The notes under the pieces: model-generated
Databases searched by the model: none
Told to the model about the DNA's origin: nothing
The model's input: only the letters and a program-made list of their open reading frames with translations
Assembly: GCF_001425205.1 (NCBI RefSeq)
Contig: NZ_LMDW01000005.1
Span: 1-64,000, forward strand
Direction: 5' to 3'
DNA: 64,000 bases
From: Variovorax sp. Root411
Lineage (GTDB): Bacteria > Pseudomonadota > Gammaproteobacteria > Burkholderiales > Burkholderiaceae_C
Position numbers and translations under genes: made by a program
Shown here: in pieces, positions 57,374-64,000 of the stretch
Layout of the letters: the number at the start of each line of letters is the position of its first letter
Numbering within the stretch: the first letter of the stretch is position 1

Positions 57374-60120
57374 CCGACCCACTGCATCCCGAATTTCTTC
57401 CTCCTCTTCCGGGGGAGGGCAGGGGTGGGGGCAAGCGGCGTATCCAAAGTCAGCTGCCTGTCGCAGGCCGCTTGCCCCCATCCCAGCCTTCCCCCGGGAG
57501 GGGAAGGAGCAAATCCAAGGCCGTGAAGGCTGCGCTCGATGCATGGTTTGCCGCGCGCGGGTGGAAGCCTTTCAAGTTCCAGCGCGAGGTGTGGAAAGCT
57601 GTCGCCGAAGGCAGGTCCGGCCTGCTTCACGCGACCACCGGCGCGGGCAAGACCTACGCCGTGTGGCTCGCCGCACTGCAGGCTTTCTCTCAGGCGCGCA
57701 AGGAAGCGGCACGCCCCGCCGCCCAGCCGCTCACCGTGCTGTGGCTCACCCCGATGCGCGCGCTTGCGTCCGATACGCTGCGCGCACTGCAGCAGCCGCT
57801 CGACGCCCTCGGCGCCGAAGTGCATCCATGGAGCGCGGGCGCACGCAGCGGCGACACCTCTTCGTCCGAACGCAGCGCGCAGAACCAGCGCCTGCCCACC
57901 GTGCTCGTCACCACGCCTGAAAGCCTGTCGCTGCTGCTCTCGCGCGCCGATGCCCGCGAAGTGCTCGGCCATGTGCGGATGACCGTCGTCGACGAATGGC
58001 ACGAGCTGCTCGGCAACAAGCGCGGCGTGCAGGTGCAGCTCGCGCTGGCACGGCTCAAGCGCTGGAACCCCGGCCTCGCGATCTGGGGCATGTCGGCCAC
58101 GCTGGGCAACCTGCACGAGGCGATGCATGCGCTGCTGGGCCGTGCGGACGGCGTGCTCGTGCAGGGCCAGGTGCCGAAGAAGCTCGTCATCGATTCGCTG
58201 CTGCCCGGCACCGCCGAGCGCTTTCCCTGGGGCGGTCACCTCGGCCTCACGATGCTGCCGCAGGTGATCGCGGAGATCGCTGCGAGCAAGACCGCATTGG
58301 TCTTCACCAACACGCGCTCGCAGGCCGAGATCTGGTACCAGGCGATGCTCGAGGCCAGGCCCGAGTGGGCGGGCCTCATCGCGCTGCACCACGGCTCGCT
58401 CGACCGCGAGGTGCGCGAGTGGGTCGAGCTGGGCCTCAAGAGCGGCGAGCTGAAGGCGGTGGTCTGCACCTCGAGCCTGGACCTGGGCGTGGACTTCCTG
58501 CCGGTCGAGCGCGTGCTGCAGATCGGCTCGCCCAAGGGCGTGGCGCGGCTGCTGCAGCGCGCGGGTCGTTCGGGTCACGCACCGGGGCGGCCGTCGCGCA
58601 TCACGCTCGTGCCCACGCACAGCGTCGAGATGGTCGAAGGCTCGGCCGCGCGCGCGGCCATTGCGGCGGGGCACATCGAGGCGCGCCATTCGCCGCGCCA
58701 GCCGCTCGACGTGCTGGTGCAGCACCTGGTGACGGTGGCGCTCGGCGGCGGCTTCGTGCCCGAGGACCTGTACGGCGAGGTGCGCGGCACGGCCGCCTAC
58801 GAAGGCCTCTCGCGCGAGAGCTGGCAGTGGTGTCTCGACTTCGTCTCGCAGGGCGGTCCCTCGCTCGCGGCCTACCCGGACTACAAGCGCGCCGTGCCCG
58901 ACACCGAGGGCGTCTGGCGCGTGCCCGATGCGCGGCTCGCGCGGCGGCATCGCACGAACATCGGCACGATCGTGAGCGACGCGAGCATGTCGGTGCAGTA
59001 CCTCGGCGGCTCGAAGATCGGCAGCGTGGAGGAGGGCTTCGTCGCGCGCATGAAGCCCGGCGACTGCTTCCTGTTCGGCGGCCGGCTGCTGGAGCTGGTG
59101 CGCATCCACGAGATGACCGCGTGGGTGCGGCGCGCCAGCGGCAAGCGGGCCGTGGTGCCGCGCTGGAACGGCGGGCGCATGCCGCTGTCGAACACGCTGG
59201 CCGATGCGGTGGTGCAGCAGCTGGCGCTGGCCGGAGAGGGGCGCTACGACTCGCCCGAACTGCAATGCGTGCGGCCGCTGCTCGAGATACAGCAGCAGTG
59301 GTCGGCGCTGCCGACGCCGCAGACGCTGCTGGCAGAAACGCTGGGCACGCGCGAGGGTTCGCACCTGTTCCTCTATCCGTTCGCGGGCCGGCACGTGCAC
59401 CTCGGGCTGGCGAGCCTGCTGGCCTGGCGCGTCGCGCAGCACGAGGCGCGCACCTTTTCCATCGCGGTCAACGACTACGGCTTCGAGTTGCTGAGCGCGA
59501 CCGAGGTCGATTGGGCCGTGCTGCTGCCGCAGGTGCTGAAGCCGCCGGAAGGCGACGCGCCCGAGGCGCTGCTGCACGAGGTGCTGGCCTCGCTCAACGC
59601 GGGCGAACTTGCGCAGCGGCGCTTCCGCGAGATCGCGCGCGTGTCGGGGCTGATCTTCCAGGGCTACCCTGGCGAGAAGCGCAGCAGCAAGCAGCTGCAG
59701 GCCTCGTCCTCGCTGTTCTGGGAGGTGTTCCGCAAGTACGACCCCGGCAACAGGCTGCTGCAGCAGGCCGAGCAGGAGCTGCTCGCGCAGGAACTCGAGA
59801 TCGGCCGTCTGCGCGCCAGCCTCGCGCGCATGGCCACGCAGCAACTCGTGCTGAAGCCGCTCGCGCGGCCGACGCCGTTTTCGTTTCCGCTGATGGTCGA
59901 GCTGTTCCGCGAGAAGCTGTCGAACGAGAACGTGGCCGACCGCATTGCCCGCATGGTCGAGCAACTCGAGAAGGCCGCGGGTGGCGTGCTCACGGCCGGC
60001 GGCGTCGAGCGCGTGAAGGGCACGCTGGCCTTCGGACAGGAAGGCTCGGGCAAACCGGCGAAGCCGCCGGCCCCACGGCGCGAGCGCAGGCAGCCGTCAA
60101 GGCCTTTGCCGCCGCTGTGA
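57370..60120 (+). CDS. Ligase-associated Lhr-like DEXH helicase
   Basis: An SF2 DNA helicase related to Lhr-Core. Walker [12 protein letters not shown] has Lys94; DEWH is at residues 208-211; [21 protein letters not shown] and a winged-helix/Lhr C-terminal domain follow. With ATG 57370 (overlapping the ligase stop, ATGA) the protein has 916 aa, and residues about 9-49 are translated from repeat B copy 4. A GTG at 57523 would give 865 aa, starting just before the helicase domain ([14 protein letters not shown]), and is a fair alternative. It acts with the exonuclease and ligase. Confidence 0.93.
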   Translation: MTDPLHPEFLPPLPGEGRGGGKRRIQSQLPVAGRLPPSQPSPGRGRSKSKAVKAALDAWFAARGWKPFKFQREVWKAVAEGRSGLLHATTGAGKTYAVWLAALQAFSQARKEAARPAAQPLTVLWLTPMRALASDTLRALQQPLDALGAEVHPWSAGARSGDTSSSERSAQNQRLPTVLVTTPESLSLLLSRADAREVLGHVRMTVVDEWHELLGNKRGVQVQLALARLKRWNPGLAIWGMSATLGNLHEAMHALLGRADGVLVQGQVPKKLVIDSLLPGTAERFPWGGHLGLTMLPQVIAEIAASKTALVFTNTRSQAEIWYQAMLEARPEWAGLIALHHGSLDREVREWVELGLKSGELKAVVCTSSLDLGVDFLPVERVLQIGSPKGVARLLQRAGRSGHAPGRPSRITLVPTHSVEMVEGSAARAAIAAGHIEARHSPRQPLDVLVQHLVTVALGGGFVPEDLYGEVRGTAAYEGLSRESWQWCLDFVSQGGPSLAAYPDYKRAVPDTEGVWRVPDARLARRHRTNIGTIVSDASMSVQYLGGSKIGSVEEGFVARMKPGDCFLFGGRLLELVRIHEMTAWVRRASGKRAVVPRWNGGRMPLSNTLADAVVQQLALAGEGRYDSPELQCVRPLLEIQQQWSALPTPQTLLAETLGTREGSHLFLYPFAGRHVHLGLASLLAWRVAQHEARTFSIAVNDYGFELLSATEVDWAVLLPQVLKPPEGDAPEALLHEVLASLNAGELAQRRFREIARVSGLIFQGYPGEKRSSKQLQASSSLFWEVFRKYDPGNRLLQQAEQELLAQELEIGRLRASLARMATQQLVLKPLARPTPFSFPLMVELFREKLSNENVADRIARMVEQLEKAAGGVLTAGGVERVKGTLAFGQEGSGKPAKPPAPRRERRQPSRPLPPL
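57394..57514. repeat. Palindromic repeat family B, copy 4
   Basis: Arms at 57394-57439 and 57467-57514 are long inverted repeats (GGGGGCAAGCGGC against GCCGCTTGCCCCC at the inner ends) with a 27-base centre. It starts 24 bases after the ATG that overlaps the ligase stop and is open in the helicase frame. Confidence 0.82.
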
Positions 60121-60125
60121 GCCGG

Positions 60126-60575
60126 TCAGCCGGCGCCGTGCGCCTTCACCCACCGCACGATGTCCGCTGCGCCCATCGCGCCGGCCTGCCGCGCCACCTC
60201 GCGGCCGCCGCGGAACAGCGCCAGCGTCGGGATGCTGCGGATGTTGAAGCGCGCACCCAGGGCGGGCACGGCCTCGGTGTCGACCTTGGCGAGCCGCACC
60301 CGCGGTTCGAGCTGGGCCGCGGCCTGCTCGTAGCCCGGCGCCATCTGGCGGCAGGGGCCGCACCAGGGCGCCCAGAAATCGACCAGCACCGGGATCTCGT
60401 TGCGCGCAATGTGGCGGTCGAAAGTGGCTTCGTCCGGCAGCGCGGTGGAATGGCCGGCGAACAGCGGGCGGTGGCAGCTGCCGCAGTCGGGCGCACTGTC
60501 CAGCTGCGCCGCGCGCACGCGGTTGGTCGTGTGGCAGTGCGGACAGACGATGTGCAGCGGGGGCGATTCGGTCAT
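60126..60575 (-). CDS. trxC: Thioredoxin 2-like protein with N-terminal zinc motif
   Basis: A 149-aa thioredoxin of the TrxC type, a cytoplasmic disulfide reductase. The N-terminal zinc site is formed by CPHCHTTNRVR and CGSCHRPLF; the redox site is WAPWCGPCRQMAP near residues 72-76; the cis-Pro is in IRSIPTLALF. The ATG at 60575 is preferred to a TTG two codons upstream. It lies opposite to the repair genes, between the helicase and PdeM. Confidence 0.95.
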   Translation of the reverse strand: MTESPPLHIVCPHCHTTNRVRAAQLDSAPDCGSCHRPLFAGHSTALPDEATFDRHIARNEIPVLVDFWAPWCGPCRQMAPGYEQAAAQLEPRVRLAKVDTEAVPALGARFNIRSIPTLALFRGGREVARQAGAMGAADIVRWVKAHGAG

Positions 60576-60652
60576 GTGCAAGAACTGGGGGTGGGCGGGG
60601 GCTATTGCAAGGCGGCCGCCGGCCCGGTCGTCTTTTGCGACACTTCCAGCCC

Positions 60653-61330
60653 GTGACGCATCCAGACTCTTCCGCCTCGTCGTTCCCGGTCCACTGGGCA
60701 GGCGAACTGCTGCAGCTGCTGCCGGAGCGGGCGCTGTGGTGGCCCGATGCGCGCGTGCTGTTCGTGGCCGACCTGCACCTGGGCAAGGCCGCGACCTACC
60801 GCGCGCTCGGCCAGCCGGTGCCGGGCGGCACGACGCAGGAAAACCTTGCGCGGCTCGATGCGTTGATGACCCGGCTGGCCCCGCATCGCATCGTGTTCCT
60901 CGGCGACTTCCTGCATGCGGCGCAGGCGCGCACGGTGCTCGCCACGGTGGAGGCCTGGAGGGCGCGCCATGCGGGCATCGCGATGACCCTGGTGCGCGGC
61001 AACCACGACAGCCGTGCGGGCGATCCGCCGGACGCGCTCGGCATCGACGTGGTCGACGAGCCTTTTCTGCTCGGGCCGTTCGCCTGCTGCCACCATCCGC
61101 AGACGCACGCCACGCACTTCGTGCTCGCGGGGCACCTGCATCCAGTTTGCAGGCTCCACGGCCCGGGGCGCGACAGCGTGCGGCTGCCCTGCTTCGTGAG
61201 CGATGCGCAGCAGGCCGTGCTGCCGGCTTTCGGCGAGTTCACGGGCGGGTGGTTGATGGAGCAGGCGCCGGGGCGGCGCTTCCATGCGGTGGGTGGTTCA
61301 GCCGTGTGGGCGCTGCCCGCATCGGATTGA
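60653..61330 (+). CDS. pdeM: Ligase-associated metallophosphoesterase (PdeM)
   Basis: A 225-aa calcineurin-type metallophosphoesterase. Metal motifs in order: VADLHLGKAA near residue 36, FLGDFLHA near 84, VRGNHDSR near 115 and AGHLHPV near 160. The set exonuclease-ligase-helicase-PdeM is a known ligase-associated DNA repair locus, although PdeM's cellular substrate is uncertain. The GTG at 60653 fits the family start; a TTG at 60605 is less likely. It is divergent from trxC. Confidence 0.92.
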   Translation: MTHPDSSASSFPVHWAGELLQLLPERALWWPDARVLFVADLHLGKAATYRALGQPVPGGTTQENLARLDALMTRLAPHRIVFLGDFLHAAQARTVLATVEAWRARHAGIAMTLVRGNHDSRAGDPPDALGIDVVDEPFLLGPFACCHHPQTHATHFVLAGHLHPVCRLHGPGRDSVRLPCFVSDAQQAVLPAFGEFTGGWLMEQAPGRRFHAVGGSAVWALPASD

Positions 61331-61333
61331 ATC

Positions 61334-61864
61334 TCAGAGCACGACGGGCTCGTCCGGCAGTTCGTTCACGTCGATTTCGTTCTCGCCCAGCGGAAAGTAC
61401 CGCACCAGCAGGGCCGAGATTTCTTCCAGCGCCTGCGTGAGCCCGTCCTCGAAGCGCCCTTCGCGAAAGGCCGCGCCCATGCGCTGCGCCATCGCGGCCC
61501 ATTCGGCATCGTCGACGCGCGCGTTGATGCCGCGGTCCGCCACGATCTCGATCGCGTGCTCGGCCAGCAGCAGGTAGATCAGCACGCCGTTGTTGTGCGC
61601 GGTGTCCCACACGCGCAGCTTGCCGAACAGCGTGACGGCGCGCTCGCGCGGCGGGGCATGGCGCCACAGATACGACATCGGCAGGCCGGCCTCGACGCAG
61701 ATGCGGATCTCGCCGCTATGGCGCCGCTCGCTCGCGGCGACGCGGCCCGCGAGGCGCTCCAGCGCGGCCGCGGGCAGCGCGCGGCGAACCTCGGACTCGT
61801 CGATCCAGCGATGGCGCCAGATGCGGCCGAGCTTCGAGTAGAAGGTTGTGCCGGTTGCCGTCAT
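61334..61864 (-). CDS. TPM-domain protein
   Basis: A 176-aa TPM-domain (TPM_phosphatase-like) protein lacking a signal peptide. Core sequence: SGEIRICVEAGLP, FGKLRVWDTAHNNGVLIYLLLAEHAIEIVADRG-type region and EEISALLVRYFPLG at the end. It follows a second TPM protein and LemA on the same strand, with five bases between the genes. Function unknown; the cluster is linked to membrane processes. Confidence 0.9.
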   Translation of the reverse strand: MTATGTTFYSKLGRIWRHRWIDESEVRRALPAAALERLAGRVAASERRHSGEIRICVEAGLPMSYLWRHAPPRERAVTLFGKLRVWDTAHNNGVLIYLLLAEHAIEIVADRGINARVDDAEWAAMAQRMGAAFREGRFEDGLTQALEEISALLVRYFPLGENEIDVNELPDEPVVL

Positions 61865-61869
61865 CGTGG

Positions 61870-62769
61870 TCACCAGTCTCCCGACGCGCCGCCGCCGCCA
61901 AAGTTGCCGCCGCCACCGGAGCTGAAACCTCCTCCGCCGCCACCACCACCACCGCTGCTCCAGCCTCCGCCGCCGCCGGAGCTCCAACCGCCCCCACCGC
62001 CGCCGCCCATCCGCCCGGCACCTGCGACCAGCGAGACGACGAGCGCGACGAGTGCCGCGATCACCGCGATGGCGATGCTGGTGGTAATGAAGAACACGAC
62101 CACGCCGACACCGCCGCCCACGACCACCGTGCCCAGCTTCTTGCCGAGGATGGCGCGCGCGATGGGCGCGCCGATGAAGACGCCGACGAACAGGAAGATC
62201 GCGAGGTTCTCCCAGTCGAAGCCGCCGCCGCCGCCTCCGCTGCCCGTGTCGCGCGAGGGCTCGGGCAGCGGCTCGCCGTCGACCAGCCCGATGAGGCGGT
62301 CCACCGCCGCGTTCAGCCCGCCCGCGAAGTCGTTGCCGCGAAAGCGCGGCTTCATCTCCTCGTCGATGATGCGCACGGCCGCAAGGTCGGGCACCGCGCC
62401 TTCGAGCGCCTTGGCGGTGGCGATGCGCATCTTGCGGTCGTCCTTGGCCACGACCACCAGCAGGCCGTCGCCGATGTCCTTGCGGCCGATCTTCCAGGCG
62501 TCGCCCACGCGCTGCGTGTAGCTGGCGATGTCCTCGGGCGCGGTGGTCGGCACCATCAGCACCACGATCTGCGAGCCCTTGCGCTGCTCGAAGGCGGCGA
62601 GCTTGGTGTCGAGGCCGTTGCGCTGTGCGGCATCGAGCGTGCCGGTCTGGTCGATCACCCGTGCCGTGAGCGCAGGCACCGGCAGCAGGCCTTGCGCCAG
62701 CGCGACGCCGGCCAGGACCGCGAGAACAACCGCAGCCAGCGCGCGACGGAGCAGTGCGGCGACGGCCAT
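61870..62769 (-). CDS. TPM-domain membrane protein with Gly-rich tail (YgcG-like)
   Basis: A 299-aa protein. The signal peptide ends near GVALAQG. The TPM domain (about 30-165) has VIDQTGTLDAAQRNGLD, SQIVVLMVPTTAPEDI and IGDGLLVVVAKDDRKMRIAT. Two membrane helices lie near 185-240. The last 50 residues are nearly all Gly and Ser with regular Trp or Phe, as in YgcG. Such a tail is typical of the LemA-associated group, whose precise role is unclear. Confidence 0.92.
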   Translation of the reverse strand: MAVAALLRRALAAVVLAVLAGVALAQGLLPVPALTARVIDQTGTLDAAQRNGLDTKLAAFEQRKGSQIVVLMVPTTAPEDIASYTQRVGDAWKIGRKDIGDGLLVVVAKDDRKMRIATAKALEGAVPDLAAVRIIDEEMKPRFRGNDFAGGLNAAVDRLIGLVDGEPLPEPSRDTGSGGGGGGFDWENLAIFLFVGVFIGAPIARAILGKKLGTVVVGGGVGVVVFFITTSIAIAVIAALVALVVSLVAGAGRMGGGGGGGWSSGGGGGWSSGGGGGGGGGFSSGGGGNFGGGGASGDW

Positions 62770-62781
62770 CGGGTTGTCGGC

Positions 62782-63381
62782 TTATTTCTTCGGAGCGCTG
62801 AAGTCGACTGTGGGAGGTGTCGAAATCTGCGCCTCGTTCTGGACCGAGAAGTTCGGCTTCGGCGCGTAGCTGAAGATCTTGGCCGTGATGTTCGTCGGGA
62901 AGCTGCGTGCAAGCACGTTGTACTCCTGCACGCTCTCGATGTAGCGGTTGCGCGCCACGGTGATGCGGTTCTCGGTGCCTTCGAGCGTCACGCGCAGGTC
63001 GCGAAAGGCCTGGTTGGCCTTGAGCTCCGGGTAGCGCTCCGCAACCACCATCAGCCGCGACAGCGCCGACGAGAGCTCGCCCTGCGCCTGCTGGAACTTG
63101 TTGAAGGCCTCGGGGTTGTTGAGCGTCTCGGGCGACACCTGGATCGAGGTGGCCTTGGCGCGCGCCTCGATCACCTTGGTGAGCGTGTCCTGCTCGAAGC
63201 TGGCCTCGCCCTTCACGGTGGCCACGATGTTGGGCACGAGGTCGGCGCGCCGCTGGTACTGGTTGAGGACCTCGCTCCAGGCCGACTTGCTGGCCTCGTC
63301 GAGGGACTGGAACTGGTTGTAGCCGCAGCCGCTCAGGGACACGACAGCCGCAAGGATCAATAGCCAGCGCTTCATCATCAT
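62782..63381 (-). CDS. lemA: LemA family protein
   Basis: LemA (199 aa) has an N-terminal membrane segment or lipobox-like LSGCGYNQFQ, then the family block SAWSEVLNQYQRRADLVPNIV near residue 35 and helical segments up to ELKANQAFRDLRVTLEGTENRI. The ATG at 63381 lies 7 bases after GGAGGT; an ATG at 63387 is too close to that site and is rejected. It is the first gene of the LemA-TPM-TPM operon. Confidence 0.95.
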   Translation of the reverse strand: MMMKRWLLILAAVVSLSGCGYNQFQSLDEASKSAWSEVLNQYQRRADLVPNIVATVKGEASFEQDTLTKVIEARAKATSIQVSPETLNNPEAFNKFQQAQGELSSALSRLMVVAERYPELKANQAFRDLRVTLEGTENRITVARNRYIESVQEYNVLARSFPTNITAKIFSYAPKPNFSVQNEAQISTPPTVDFSAPKK

Positions 63382-63427
63382 TTGCATTACCTCCGCAGAA
63401 GATGCGGAAGGTAGCATAGGTGGCCCG

Positions 63428-64000
63428 ATGTCCCTCGATCCCCTCCATGCCCTGCAGGCCGCCAACCGCGCGGTAATGCCCGTTGCTTCCGACGCCTTCG
63501 GCACGCTGTTGGTCGCCGGTGCGACTGGGGCGTTGGGGGCGGAACTGCTGCGGCGGCTCGCGGGCAGCCACCGCCATGCCCACACGCGCGTGCTGGCGCG
63601 CGAGCCGATCCGCGACGGGCTGCGCGGCGTCGAGACCTGCCTGAGCCCAGCCGAGCCGATCGCGCAATGGCCGCTCACCTCCGCCCACACGGCCATCGTC
63701 GCCTTCGACCCGCCGCGGCTGTACCACGACCGCGAACGCGCGCTGTGGGTGCCCGAACCCGCAGACCTGCCCGCGCTCGCGCGCTGGCTGCGCGCGAGCG
63801 GCGTGCAGACGCTGGCCATCGTGCAGCCGCACGACCAGGGCCGACTGCCCGAGGCGCTCAAACATGGGCTCGCAAGCCTCGACGAGCAGGCGGTGGTGGC
63901 CTGCGGCTTCGAGCGCGTGATCCTCGTGCGCTCGGCGCGCAAGCCGGTGAACGCGAAGTTCGCCAATCCCCTCGAGCGGCTGGCCGCGTGGATGCTGTCG
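63428..64000 (+). CDS. Rossmann-fold NAD(P)-binding protein (partial)
   Basis: An open frame of 191 codons from ATG 63428 to the window edge without a stop. Residues 25-40 contain VAGATGALGAELLRRL, a nucleotide-binding signature of short-chain/epimerase-type proteins. Downstream there is TAIVAFDPPRLYHDRERALW. The family is not identified. It is divergent from lemA, with 46 bases between starts. Confidence 0.75.
   Translation, partial: MSLDPLHALQAANRAVMPVASDAFGTLLVAGATGALGAELLRRLAGSHRHAHTRVLAREPIRDGLRGVETCLSPAEPIAQWPLTSAHTAIVAFDPPRLYHDRERALWVPEPADLPALARWLRASGVQTLAIVQPHDQGRLPEALKHGLASLDEQAVVACGFERVILVRSARKPVNAKFANPLERLAAWMLS

Noticed and set aside
57118-59964. A 948-codon minus-strand open frame across the helicase
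   Set aside because: Antisense to the Lhr-like helicase and compositionally biased.

Overview
The window looks like a chromosomal segment from a GC-rich betaproteobacterium, most likely Comamonadaceae and Variovorax-like. This is inferred from the protein sequences, the gene orders (S10 ribosomal cluster, dat-DUF493-lipB-lipA followed by atpIBEFHAGDC) and two families of short palindromic intergenic repeats. No search was run, so the genus is a judgement. There are no rRNA or tRNA genes, CRISPR arrays, transposases or phage genes. Coding density is very high and no gene-free stretch exceeds 300 bases.

Layout. 1-8046: end of tuf, rpsJ, then a strong terminator and a two-gene insertion (secreted zinc metallopeptidase lipoprotein plus a small secreted protein). 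The rest of the S10 operon (rplC to rpsQ) follows behind its own promoter. 8131-11736: peroxiredoxin, GNAT acetyltransferase, cytochrome b561, cytochrome c', TlpA-like thioredoxin and a lipoprotein. 11869-14510: EIIA(Man)-like protein, HPr and enzyme I, without a sugar permease. 14644-18220: two small exported proteins, a DUF4260 membrane protein and an OmpR-type two-component system. 18341-24735: an MDR oxidoreductase and a chaperone-usher fimbrial operon. 24743-29604: small hypothetical protein, DMT exporter, AraC regulator, SLC13/ArsB-like carrier and acyl-CoA ligase. 29748-35966: DUF937 protein and a five-gene glycan cassette with two glycosyltransferases, a DegT aminotransferase, a Gfo/Idh/MocA dehydrogenase and a possible PIG-L-like protein. 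36017-38984: lipA, lipB, DUF493 and a class IV aminotransferase. 39142-46910: the F1Fo ATP synthase operon, with a Pro/Ala-rich lipoprotein gene inserted between atpG and atpD. 47105-54502: ROK regulator, ribose-type sugar ABC transporter, Gfo/Idh/MocA dehydrogenase, PAP2 phosphatase and a DUF3617-type protein. 54594-61330: the ligase-associated DNA repair set (exonuclease, ATP-dependent ligase, Lhr-like helicase, PdeM phosphoesterase), with a trxC-like gene in between. 61334-64000: two TPM-domain proteins, LemA and the start of a Rossmann-fold protein.

The most unusual theme is small palindromic repeats that touch coding sequence. Two related elements flank the ligase gene. One is read in frame as the exonuclease C-terminus and also carries the ligase ribosome-binding site; the other lies in the predicted N-terminus of the helicase. 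A repeat of a second family is in frame with the start of the DUF4260 gene, and LipB has an internal insertion encoded over a perfect hairpin. Other points of interest are the interrupted S10 operon with a leader hairpin, a glycosyltransferase made of two halves with one apparently degenerate site, and the insertion and structured spacer inside the atp operon.
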